A stretch of DNA of 7,434 bases from a bacterium (GTDB lineage: Bacteria > CBDUZB01 > JAGLHV01), in assembly GCA_023143305.1 (NCBI GenBank), contig JAGLHV010000056.1, positions 1-7,434 of the forward strand, written 5' to 3'. Numbering within the stretch: the stretch's first letter is position 1; every line of letters starts with the position of its first letter. The position numbers were made by a program, and so were the translations under genes. Shown here one piece after another: positions 1-5,384 of the stretch. The notes beneath the pieces were generated by a model. It saw only the letters and a program-made list of their open reading frames with translations. It ran no database searches and had not been told where the DNA came from.

Positions 1-153
1 CTGGTCCCATTCATCATTCTCCCAACCTTCACAAGAAAAATAACTCAAATCTAACCCCACAGTAGTTTTCCCGGTCAAATCTTCTGCTAAAACCAATGAA
101 CTAATACTTAAAACAAATACTGCAATTAAACTCAAAATCATACTTTTTTTCAT
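1..153 (-). CDS. Outer-membrane beta-barrel protein, copy B (partial, 3' end outside window)
   Basis: The first 51 codons of a second barrel gene are visible; the rest lies beyond the left edge. It begins at an ATG (153-151) and runs open to base 1. The N-terminus is a Sec signal peptide (MKKS, a hydrophobic core, then VLA before Glu-Asp), followed by the first predicted strand and the Cys-containing acidic loop YFSCEGWENDEWDQ. Against the complete barrel gene at 323-949 it differs at 9 of 153 bases and only 2 of 51 residues (Ser to Thr and Val to Leu, both after the signal peptide), so it is a recent tandem paralogue or is kept similar by gene conversion. A good Shine-Dalgarno site, AAAAGGAGG, lies about 6 nt before the start. 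Whether the remainder is intact cannot be seen. Family-level function (small outer-membrane barrel) is inferred from copy A. Confidence 0.85.
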   Translation of the reverse strand, partial: MKKSMILSLIAVFVLSISSLVLAEDLTGKTTVGLDLSYFSCEGWENDEWDQ

Positions 154-174
154 CTTTGCCTCCTTTTCGTTTAA
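1..174. repeat. Direct repeat, unit B of tandem barrel-gene duplication
   Basis: This stretch aligns without gaps to 797-970 (offset 796). It covers the barrel gene start, its signal peptide and about 20 bp of 5' leader including the ribosome binding site. Similarity stops at about 174/970; the rest of the two upstream regions is unrelated. The repeat must continue left of the window. Confidence 0.85.
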
Positions 175-183
175 CATTACAAA

Positions 184-195
184 ATTGTCGACAAT
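184..195. promoter_or_regulatory. 12-bp perfect palindrome ATTGTCGACAAT
   Basis: A perfect inverted repeat lies 31 bp upstream of the copy B start codon. Just upstream of it (in gene B's orientation) the 8-mer AATTCCGA occurs twice, at 197-204 and 212-219, one 15-bp step apart. Position and symmetry would suit an operator for a dimeric regulator controlling copy B. No matching element lies in front of copy A. I could not define a convincing -35/-10 pair, so the regulatory role is inference only. Confidence 0.3.
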
Positions 196-260
196 CAATT
201 CCGATAATTAAAATTCCGAACCCTAAACTATCATCACTTTTTACTTTATGAACTTCTTTT

Positions 261-300
261 CCAGGGAGGATTTGAAATGAATTTTCCAAATCCTCCCTGG
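261..300. repeat. Hairpin with a 14-bp perfect stem between the two barrel genes
   Basis: Arm 261-274 (CCAGGGAGGATTTG) is exactly complementary to arm 287-300, with a 12-nt loop. It begins 22 bp past the copy A stop codon. On the minus strand it is followed by AAAAGAAG, and on the plus strand by TACAAC, so neither direction has the T-run of a standard intrinsic terminator. Each arm carries GGGAGG on one strand, resembling a ribosome binding site that the stem would hide. It could stabilise the 3' end of the copy A transcript, end transcription with help from a factor, or be a copy of a dispersed palindromic repeat. Confidence 0.7.
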
Positions 301-322
301 TACAACACTTTACTAAAATAAT

Positions 323-949
323 TTAGAATATCAGATTTATTCCCGCACCAATTATTAATCCGTTAGCATCACATTCTTCATCAGAAACATCTTCAAAATC
401 AATACTCAAAATTTGATATTTCAAGTTACCGCTAAGACTTACCTTCGGACTTACTTGATATTCTACACCGCCACCCAAACGAAAACCAATGGGTGAAGCA
501 GATTCGTCTGTCGAAGCGGAAACACCGAACATTTCCATTTCTGCTTCAGCTGTAGAATTAAATAGACCTAAACTTAACCCAACATAAGGTTTCAGTTTGT
601 CATTATCAAGACTAAAAAAATATTCAGCATTAACCAGGATTGGAATTATGGTAAGGGTTCTTTTCATAGTCATAGTTCCAAGAAAAGGATCGGATAAATC
701 TAGTTCATCACTACTAGACCAATAACCAACACTTCCACCCAGGGCAATATTTTCATTAATGAAATATCTATATTTCGCTTCTACCATAAGTCCTGCCTGG
801 TCCCATTCATCATTCTCCCAACCTTCACAGGAAAAATAACTCAAATCCACTCCTACAGTACTCTTCCCGGTTAAATCTTCCGCTAAAACCAATGAACTAA
901 TACTTAAAACAAATACTGCAATTAAACTCAAAATCATACTTTTTTTCAT
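323..949 (-). CDS. Small outer-membrane beta-barrel protein, copy A
   Basis: A 208-aa protein with a Sec signal peptide (residues 1-23, likely cut after VLA) and alternating hydrophobic/polar segments that I read as eight strands: about 31-39, 53-64, 68-77, 97-112, 119-131, 154-166, 170-185 and 196-208. It ends in GAGINLIF; a terminal Phe on an amphipathic last strand is the usual BAM recognition signal of outer-membrane barrels. The overall plan matches the OmpW/OmpA-like 8-stranded 'porin-family' barrels, which range from small channels to adhesion or structural proteins; the substrate or partner is unknown. The predicted surface loops are strongly acidic, and the only two mature cysteines (C41 in loop 1, C193 in loop 4) could form a disulfide between neighbouring strands. 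The start ATG is preceded at about 6 nt by AAAAGGAGA. It is the upstream member of a tandem pair with copy B, and lies downstream of the lipoprotein gene across a 148-bp gap. Confidence 0.85.
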   Translation of the reverse strand: MKKSMILSLIAVFVLSISSLVLAEDLTGKSTVGVDLSYFSCEGWENDEWDQAGLMVEAKYRYFINENIALGGSVGYWSSSDELDLSDPFLGTMTMKRTLTIIPILVNAEYFFSLDNDKLKPYVGLSLGLFNSTAEAEMEMFGVSASTDESASPIGFRLGGGVEYQVSPKVSLSGNLKYQILSIDFEDVSDEECDANGLIIGAGINLIF

Positions 950-970
950 TTTTGTCTCCTTTTCGTTAAA
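797..970. repeat. Direct repeat, unit A of tandem barrel-gene duplication
   Basis: This is the partner of 1-174. Within the coding part 144 of 153 bases are identical, and the differences cluster just after the signal peptide (bases 830-885). The leader with the ribosome binding site is conserved up to about base 970, beyond which the two upstream regions have no visible similarity. Confidence 0.85.
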
Positions 971-1005
971 TTTGATTGTAGTTACTGCTTTTAATTAAAT
1001 AATCT

Positions 1006-1014
1006 CCTCCTTTC
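1006..1014 (-). promoter_or_regulatory. Distal Shine-Dalgarno-like element GAAAGGAGG in the barrel A leader
   Basis: On the minus strand GAAAGGAGG lies about 57 nt upstream of the copy A start codon, too far to initiate that gene, which has its own site at about 957-963. No start codon follows at usable spacing before an in-frame stop. The sequence is identical to the core of the STAB-SD element of Bacillus cry3A leaders, where 30S binding protects the mRNA 5' end from decay. A similar stabilising role here is inference. Confidence 0.35.
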
Positions 1015-1059
1015 TTTAATTAAAATTAACTAAACCACTACCAATACATCTTTACTCAA

Positions 1060-1073
1060 TTTTCAGCTGAAAA
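1060..1073. promoter_or_regulatory. 14-bp perfect palindrome TTTTCAGCTGAAAA
   Basis: A perfect inverted repeat without a spacer lies in the gap between the lipoprotein stop and copy A, 25 bp past the stop. Its core TCAGCTGA recurs at 2077-2084, upstream of the lipoprotein. With no loop it would make a poor hairpin, so a DNA-binding site is more likely than a terminator. The T-run next to it (minus strand, 1074-1080) precedes the palindrome rather than following it. The role is unproven. Confidence 0.3.
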
Positions 1074-1097
1074 AAAACCAAAACCTTTTTGTGTTAT

Positions 1098-1991
1098 TTA
1101 CTTCAAATTCTTAAACGCTTTATCCAACTTTTTTTTCATTCCTATACTAGATTTTTCAACGGCAATATTAAAGGAGTTAACAATTTTATTATCCTTGTGT
1201 TGCAAAAACGGGTAGTCTTTTTCCACCATTTTAACACTTTTTCCTTCATAACGGGATCCCTGTCCTTTAACAATCAGTCCTGTATTAACCGCTATGCTTC
1301 CATCACTGGTCACAACAACGACAGAGGAGCTAATAGTCGGTTTAGCCGAAGTTTTTCCAAACATAGTTACCTTGGCTACCTTTCCAAAGCGGTATCCCAA
1401 ATCAAGTTCAACTAAGGCAACACCGTCCACACCCAAAGATTTGCAAAGTTTAGCCAGAACTTTTCTGGCATCTTCCGTAGGATCTTTTGCACTTCCGGCA
1501 TAAATACGCTTACCGGACTGCACTACGCTGGATACAGGAATATGATGCATCCCTTTAGGTTTAATCCAATATGAACCTTCTGTTTTTTGAAAAAATTTAA
1601 TGCCCTTTCCGGTATCGGGACTCATTAGATTTTTGTAAGCATCATTTATTATAACTTTCTTTAATGAAATAACCTGCCAGTTTTCTATAGAACGTAATTG
1701 CTTAGCATATACTTTTGCTCCATAGGTAATGATCTGGTTTCGTTCTCTTTCTCCTTTGGTAATAACTTTTTGAAGAGCACCTTTTACCAACCCTTTGGCT
1801 AACCTGGCAAAAGTATTTTCTCCTTGTAAAGCTTTTGGAGACTTAATGTTATAAAGATCCCTGTTCATATAGATACTGACAATGGCTATTTTTTTTACAT
1901 TATCAATCGCAGGTCTTATTAATATCTTCTTAGCACATCCACTTAATAACAGCATTGACAATAAAAGAAAATAAGACAAAACTTTTTTCAT
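1098..1991 (-). CDS. Putative outer-membrane lipoprotein of unknown family
   Basis: A 297-aa protein with a type II signal peptide: MKK, a Leu-rich core and the lipobox LLSGC at 15-19, so Cys19 should be lipidated. The residue after it is Ala, not Asp, which by the Escherichia coli sorting rule favours the outer membrane. After a short linker comes a predicted beta strand (NVKKIAIVSIYM, 31-42), then a helical region, a second strand (WQVISL, about 105-110), a likely helix with LCKSLGVDGVALVELDLGY (172-190), and a strand-turn-strand with SSVVVVTSDGSIAV (222-235). This alternation recalls the alpha/beta fold of CsgG, LpoB or TolB N-terminal domains, but I do not recognise the family and assign no function. 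The C-terminal 30 residues are lysine-rich and probably helical. The start ATG has GGGAGG 5 nt upstream. The gap to aroA (159 bp) suggests its own promoter, though I see no terminator after aroA. Confidence 0.8.
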   Translation of the reverse strand: MKKVLSYFLLLSMLLLSGCAKKILIRPAIDNVKKIAIVSIYMNRDLYNIKSPKALQGENTFARLAKGLVKGALQKVITKGERERNQIITYGAKVYAKQLRSIENWQVISLKKVIINDAYKNLMSPDTGKGIKFFQKTEGSYWIKPKGMHHIPVSSVVQSGKRIYAGSAKDPTEDARKVLAKLCKSLGVDGVALVELDLGYRFGKVAKVTMFGKTSAKPTISSSVVVVTSDGSIAVNTGLIVKGQGSRYEGKSVKMVEKDYPFLQHKDNKIVNSFNIAVEKSSIGMKKKLDKAFKNLK

Positions 1992-2018
1992 TTTTTCCTC
2001 CCTTTCTTCTTAATGATT

Positions 2019-2045
2019 TTATTTGCAAAAACATATGACAAGCAA
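2019..2045 (-). other. Possible 8-codon leader ORF after a perfect Shine-Dalgarno site
   Basis: A TTG start (2045-2043) lies 6 nt after AGGAGG and opens an 8-codon frame, MLVICFCK, ending in TAA at 2021-2019, all inside the lipoprotein 5' leader. The ribosome binding site is far better than the coding sequence is convincing: the peptide has no recognisable meaning and a TTG start is weak support. It may simply be a frame that happens to follow a ribosome-binding element. Confidence 0.15.
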
Positions 2046-2047
2046 AA

Positions 2048-2059
2048 ATCACCTCCTTT
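2048..2059 (-). promoter_or_regulatory. Extended Shine-Dalgarno sequence AAAGGAGGTGAT, distal to the lipoprotein start
   Basis: Read on the minus strand, these 12 bases are fully complementary to the conserved bacterial 16S rRNA 3' tail (ATCACCTCCTTT as DNA). The site lies about 56 nt upstream of the lipoprotein ATG, which has a separate site (GGGAGG, 1997-2002). It is therefore not the initiation site of any recognised gene. It could serve a tiny leader ORF, act as a ribosome standby site, or protect the mRNA 5' end. Confidence 0.45.
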
Positions 2060-2150
2060 TTTTAAAAATATATTTATCAGCTGAATTCCTGAATTATTTT
2101 AATTTTATTTCAAATATTAAAAGCACTACCAATCCTAATTTAAATAATAT

Positions 2151-3434
2151 TCAAATTAAACTCTTAAGTATCTCTTCAAATCCGGGAAAAGAAGTATTGA
2201 TGCAATCAGTATTATTAATTACTGTTCTACCGGAAGCAACTAAGCCGGCAACACTCAAAGCCATAGCAACCCTATGATCCCCAAAACTATCTACCGGGCA
2301 TCCCTTTAATTTAGTCGGGCCGTAAATTAACATTCCGTCTTTTTTTTCTTCTATTTTTGCCCCCATTTTAGAAAGTTCCAAAGACATTACTTTTATGCGG
2401 TCACTTTCTTTGACCCGTAATTCTTCCGCACCCTTAATTTCCGTTATCCCTTTTGCCTGGGTAGCAGCTACTGCCAAAATAGGAATTTCATCTATTAACC
2501 CGGGAATATCCTCTTTTCTGATTTCTATACCCCTCAATAAACTCCCCTTTATCCACAAATCACCTACAGGTTCATTACATACTTCAGCTTTATTCTGTTC
2601 CTCAATATCTGCACCCATTGCCCGTAAAATATTAATTATACCTGTCCGGGTAGAATTTAAACCTATATTTTTTATTATCAATTGCGAATTTTCCAGTAGT
2701 GTAGCTGCAACTATAAAAAAAGAAGCGGAAGAAATATCTCCGGGAATAATAATATTTTTTGATTTTAATTCTTTTTTCCCTGAAATAGTAACCCTGCGGC
2801 CGGAAATTTTTATATCGGCTCCTAAAAAACCTAACATTCTCTCTGTATGGTCTCGTGATTTAAAAGGTTCGCTAACCGAGGTTTCCCCTGAAGCCAAAAG
2901 CCCGGCTAAAAGAATACAGGATTTTACCTGGGCACTGGCTATAGGTAAATTGTAATTGATAGAATGAAGTGTTTTTCCAACAATATTTAAAGGCGGATAA
3001 TTATCTTTAAAAGCGTTTATTTCTGCCCCCATTTCTCTTAAAGGGTGAATGATCCTTTTCATTGGCCGTTTTTTTATCGACTCATCCCCGGTAATTGAGC
3101 AAGAAAAATCCTGGCCGGATAAAATCCCGCTCACCAGCCGTATAGTAGTTCCTGAATTACCGACATTTAACATTCCCAATGGAGAATTTAAATTTTTTAA
3201 ACCTTTTCCATGAACAAGCAACTCATCAGAATGCAAATTCTCAATTTTTACTCCTAAAGAAGAAAAAATTTTAATTGTTGCCTGACAGTCTAAAGCATTC
3301 AGAAATCCCTTAATCTTCATCATTCCTGAACTAATACTGCCTAAAATAACAGCACGATGAGAAATAGATTTATCTCCTAAAACATTTATTTCCCCTCTTA
3401 CTGTCTTTGTTTTTTTTATAACAATTCGTGCCAT
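2151..3434 (-). CDS. aroA: 3-phosphoshikimate 1-carboxyvinyltransferase (EPSP synthase)
   Basis: Sixth step of the shikimate pathway: joins phosphoenolpyruvate to shikimate-3-phosphate in the cytoplasm. The 427-aa length is normal for the family. Visible motifs in order: GDKSISHR (20-27), the PEP-binding loop GNSGTTIR (92-99), RPM (123-125), SAQVK (167-171), SRDHTERM (193-200), PGDISSASFF (231-240), NSTR (260-263), the catalytic region PGLIDEIP (311-318, Asp315 and Glu316), RVKESDR (340-346) and FGDHR (384-388). RDHTE, GDKS, SAQVK and NSTR together form the signature described for class II EPSP synthases; the Gly of the NSG loop is kept, however, so the behaviour toward inhibitors cannot be called. 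It starts at an ATG 10 nt after the tyrA stop with an A-rich leader and no clear Shine-Dalgarno site, which suggests reinitiation coupled to tyrA translation. It is the last recognised gene of the operon; no cmk gene follows, unlike in many bacteria. Confidence 0.97.
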   Translation of the reverse strand: MARIVIKKTKTVRGEINVLGDKSISHRAVILGSISSGMMKIKGFLNALDCQATIKIFSSLGVKIENLHSDELLVHGKGLKNLNSPLGMLNVGNSGTTIRLVSGILSGQDFSCSITGDESIKKRPMKRIIHPLREMGAEINAFKDNYPPLNIVGKTLHSINYNLPIASAQVKSCILLAGLLASGETSVSEPFKSRDHTERMLGFLGADIKISGRRVTISGKKELKSKNIIIPGDISSASFFIVAATLLENSQLIIKNIGLNSTRTGIINILRAMGADIEEQNKAEVCNEPVGDLWIKGSLLRGIEIRKEDIPGLIDEIPILAVAATQAKGITEIKGAEELRVKESDRIKVMSLELSKMGAKIEEKKDGMLIYGPTKLKGCPVDSFGDHRVAMALSVAGLVASGRTVINNTDCINTSFPGFEEILKSLI

Positions 3435-3444
3435 TTTTTTAATT

Positions 3445-4353
3445 TTAAAAGTGTAAATTACCGGTTAATTTTTCCCTAATTTTTTTTGCTTTCATAAATT
3501 CCTTCGAGATTAACTCTCTTTTTCCTTCACTAATTTTTTTTATCATTTCATTTATGTAAATTTGAAAAATTTTCAAACTGTCTACCACCGCTATCTGGTT
3601 ATTAATACATATATCCGTCCATATTTGAGCATCACTATCAGCTATGCGGGTCATATCCCTAAAACTACCGGCTAATATTTTTTTTATGCGTTTATCTTTT
3701 TTTTCCAAAGCACCAACTTCTTTAACCAGACAATTAGCAATAATATGAGGAAGATGGCTGGTAAACCCAACAATAAAATCATGTTCACGGGGAGACATCA
3801 AAAGTACGCGAGAACCCAAATCATTCCAGATATTCTTCACTATTTGCAAAGCATTTTTATCCGTAGCAGCAGCAGGAGTAATAATACAGGCGGCATCATA
3901 AAATAAATCTTTTCGTGCATTTTCTACTCCTGTTTTTTCACTACCGGCCATAGGATGTACCCCTACAAAAAATAAAGATTTTTCAGTAAGGGAAGAAAAC
4001 ATATTTTCTACTTTTTCTACGATAATTTTTTTAACACTGCCCACATCGAAAATAATACATCCATTTTTAAAATGCGGAATAAGTTTTTTTACCAGCCCGA
4101 AAATTAAACTCACCGGAACCGCCAAAATAACCAGATCAGCATCACTTACTCCTTTTTTAAAATCTATAGTATATTTATCAATAGCTCCTATTTTTTTAGC
4201 TTTTCTTAATTTAGGCAAATGTCTACCTATACCGGTTATTTCACATTTAGGATTCACTTTTTTAAGGGCTAAACCTAAAGAACCCCCGATTAATCCCACA
4301 CCAATAATACTAATTTTTTCTATTTTTTTATTTTTTTTTGTATTTTTTTCCAT
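3445..4353 (-). CDS. tyrA: Prephenate (or arogenate) dehydrogenase
   Basis: Oxidative decarboxylation on the tyrosine branch, giving 4-hydroxyphenylpyruvate from prephenate or tyrosine from arogenate. From the ATG at 4353 the protein has 302 aa: a Rossmann domain with GVGLIGGS (18-25), then HPMAGSEKTG (133-142, catalytic-type His133), SHLPH (199-203), and FRDMTRIADSD (232-242) with Arg236, the expected substrate-carboxylate ligand. There is no ACT or chorismate mutase domain, so it is the stand-alone form. After the second strand the sequence reads GIGRH (41-45), where NAD-dependent members usually have an acidic residue; this hints at NADP. An upstream TTG at 4374 would add 7 residues and overlap the aroF stop by 4 nt. 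I prefer the ATG on codon grounds, but neither start has a strong ribosome binding site. The N-terminus is very lysine-rich and written in A-runs of up to nine bases. Confidence 0.95.
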   Translation of the reverse strand: MEKNTKKNKKIEKISIIGVGLIGGSLGLALKKVNPKCEITGIGRHLPKLRKAKKIGAIDKYTIDFKKGVSDADLVILAVPVSLIFGLVKKLIPHFKNGCIIFDVGSVKKIIVEKVENMFSSLTEKSLFFVGVHPMAGSEKTGVENARKDLFYDAACIITPAAATDKNALQIVKNIWNDLGSRVLLMSPREHDFIVGFTSHLPHIIANCLVKEVGALEKKDKRIKKILAGSFRDMTRIADSDAQIWTDICINNQIAVVDSLKIFQIYINEMIKKISEGKRELISKEFMKAKKIREKLTGNLHF

Positions 4354-4370
4354 ATTTTTCTTTCTACCGG

Positions 4371-5384
4371 TCAAATTTCTCTACCTACAGCATATGCTAC
4401 TTTCTTTAACTCCTCCATTAAAAGGCAAAAATCTTTCGGTAATAACGATTGGGGCCCATCGGATAATGCCTCTTCCGGTTTAGAATGAACTTCAATCATT
4501 AATCCATCTGCACCGGCAGCTATAGCTGCTTTACTCAAAGGAGCTACATAATCTCTCACCCCGGTACCATGACTGGGATCAATGATTATGGGCAAATGAC
4601 TTAACTTTTTTATTACCGGAATAGCATTTAAGTCTAAAGTAAAACGGGTAGATTGTTCAAAAGTACGAATACCCCGCTCGCAAAGAATAACCTTATAATT
4701 TCCTTGCGACATAATATATTCGGCAGACATAAGAAACTCTTTTATTGTAGTAGCAATCCCTCTTTTTAATAAAACCGGTTTTTTACTTTTTCCCACTGCT
4801 TTTAACAAATCAAAATTTTGAATATTTCTTGCCCCAATTTGAATAATATCACTATATTTTTCTACTAATTTTACCTGGTCAATAGTCATTGCTTCGGTTA
4901 TTATAGCTAATCCGGTCATTTTTTTTGCGGCAGCCAAATGTTTCAAGCCTTTCTCACCCAGCCCCTGAAAACTATAAGGAGAAGTACGAGGCTTAAATGC
5001 CCCACCCCTTAAAACCTTTGCTCCTGCTTTTTTTATTTCCCTGGCAATCTTAATAAGTAAATCTTTTTTTTCTACTGCACATGGACCAGCCATAACAACA
5101 ATTTGTTTTTCTCCGATTTTTATTCCGTTAATATTAATAACTGTATTTTCTTTCTTAAATTCACGACTGGCAAGTTTATAGGGCTTGGAAATAGGAGTAA
5201 TAAATTCCACTATCTCCATAGATTCAAAGATATCGCGGGCTAAAATAGCATTTTCTCCAATTACTCCAATAACTGTTTTTTTTGCTCCTCTGGAAATATG
5301 AGCACGAAAACCTATTTTCCTGACCTTCTTACAGATATAATCCAATTGACTCCTGGTTGCCCCTTTTTTTAGAGTTAAAAACAT
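4371..5384 (-). CDS. aroF: 3-deoxy-7-phosphoheptulonate (DAHP) synthase, type I-beta with ferredoxin-like regulatory domain
   Basis: First committed step of aromatic biosynthesis: condenses phosphoenolpyruvate with erythrose 4-phosphate. The 337 aa resemble the Thermotoga maritima enzyme in layout: residues 1 to about 65 form a small ferredoxin-like regulatory domain (start [17 protein letters not shown]), followed by a TIM barrel. Barrel motifs are GPCAVE (100-105), [17 protein letters not shown] (125-141), QIGARN (182-187), LLKRG (205-209), CERGIRTFE (235-243), DPSHGTG (269-275) and [16 protein letters not shown] (297-312). The metal ligands fall at Cys102, His272, Glu298 and Asp309, the same numbers I recall for the Thermotoga protein. 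In that enzyme the N-terminal domain mediates tyrosine or phenylalanine feedback inhibition, so the same is expected here. The ATG overlaps the end of the aminotransferase gene by 10 nt; GGGAGG (5395-5400) lies 10 nt upstream, inside the preceding gene. Confidence 0.97.
   Translation of the reverse strand: MFLTLKKGATRSQLDYICKKVRKIGFRAHISRGAKKTVIGVIGENAILARDIFESMEIVEFITPISKPYKLASREFKKENTVININGIKIGEKQIVVMAGPCAVEKKDLLIKIAREIKKAGAKVLRGGAFKPRTSPYSFQGLGEKGLKHLAAAKKMTGLAIITEAMTIDQVKLVEKYSDIIQIGARNIQNFDLLKAVGKSKKPVLLKRGIATTIKEFLMSAEYIMSQGNYKVILCERGIRTFEQSTRFTLDLNAIPVIKKLSHLPIIIDPSHGTGVRDYVAPLSKAAIAAGADGLMIEVHSKPEEALSDGPQSLLPKDFCLLMEELKKVAYAVGREI

Noticed and set aside
101..289. Minus-strand 62-codon open frame beginning inside the hairpin
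   Set aside because: It overlaps the start of barrel copy B in another frame, begins with TTG within a stem, and has no recognisable domain; an accidental frame.
1060..1097. Possible intrinsic terminator after the lipoprotein gene
   Set aside because: The palindrome has no loop and its neighbouring T-run comes before it in the direction of transcription, so it does not fit the terminator pattern.
1089..1503. Two plus-strand open frames opposite the lipoprotein gene
   Set aside because: Both are antisense to a gene with a clear lipobox and good ribosome binding site, overlap each other, and have no recognisable features.
1930..2034. Minus-strand 34-codon ATG frame following the distal Shine-Dalgarno site
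   Set aside because: It overlaps the lipoprotein start out of frame, and its ATG is about 17 nt from AGGAGG, too far for normal initiation.
2048..2062. Plus-strand ATCACCTCCTTTTTT resembling the 3' end of a 16S rRNA gene
   Set aside because: No other 16S sequence lies upstream on the plus strand; it is only the complement of an extended Shine-Dalgarno site.
1992..2150. Promoter (TTGAAA plus a -10) upstream of the lipoprotein
   Set aside because: A TTGAAA is present but the hexamer 17 bp downstream (AGGAAT) matches the -10 consensus poorly; in such AT-rich DNA near matches are meaningless without mapping.
2023..2277. Plus-strand 84-codon open frame across the aroA 3' end
   Set aside because: No ribosome binding site in the right position; half of it is antisense to aroA and the rest is AT-rich spacer.
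2395..2955. Plus-strand 186-codon open frame opposite aroA
   Set aside because: It lies wholly antisense to a gene with all EPSP synthase motifs; the translated product shows no domain, and long antisense frames are common in AT-rich genes.
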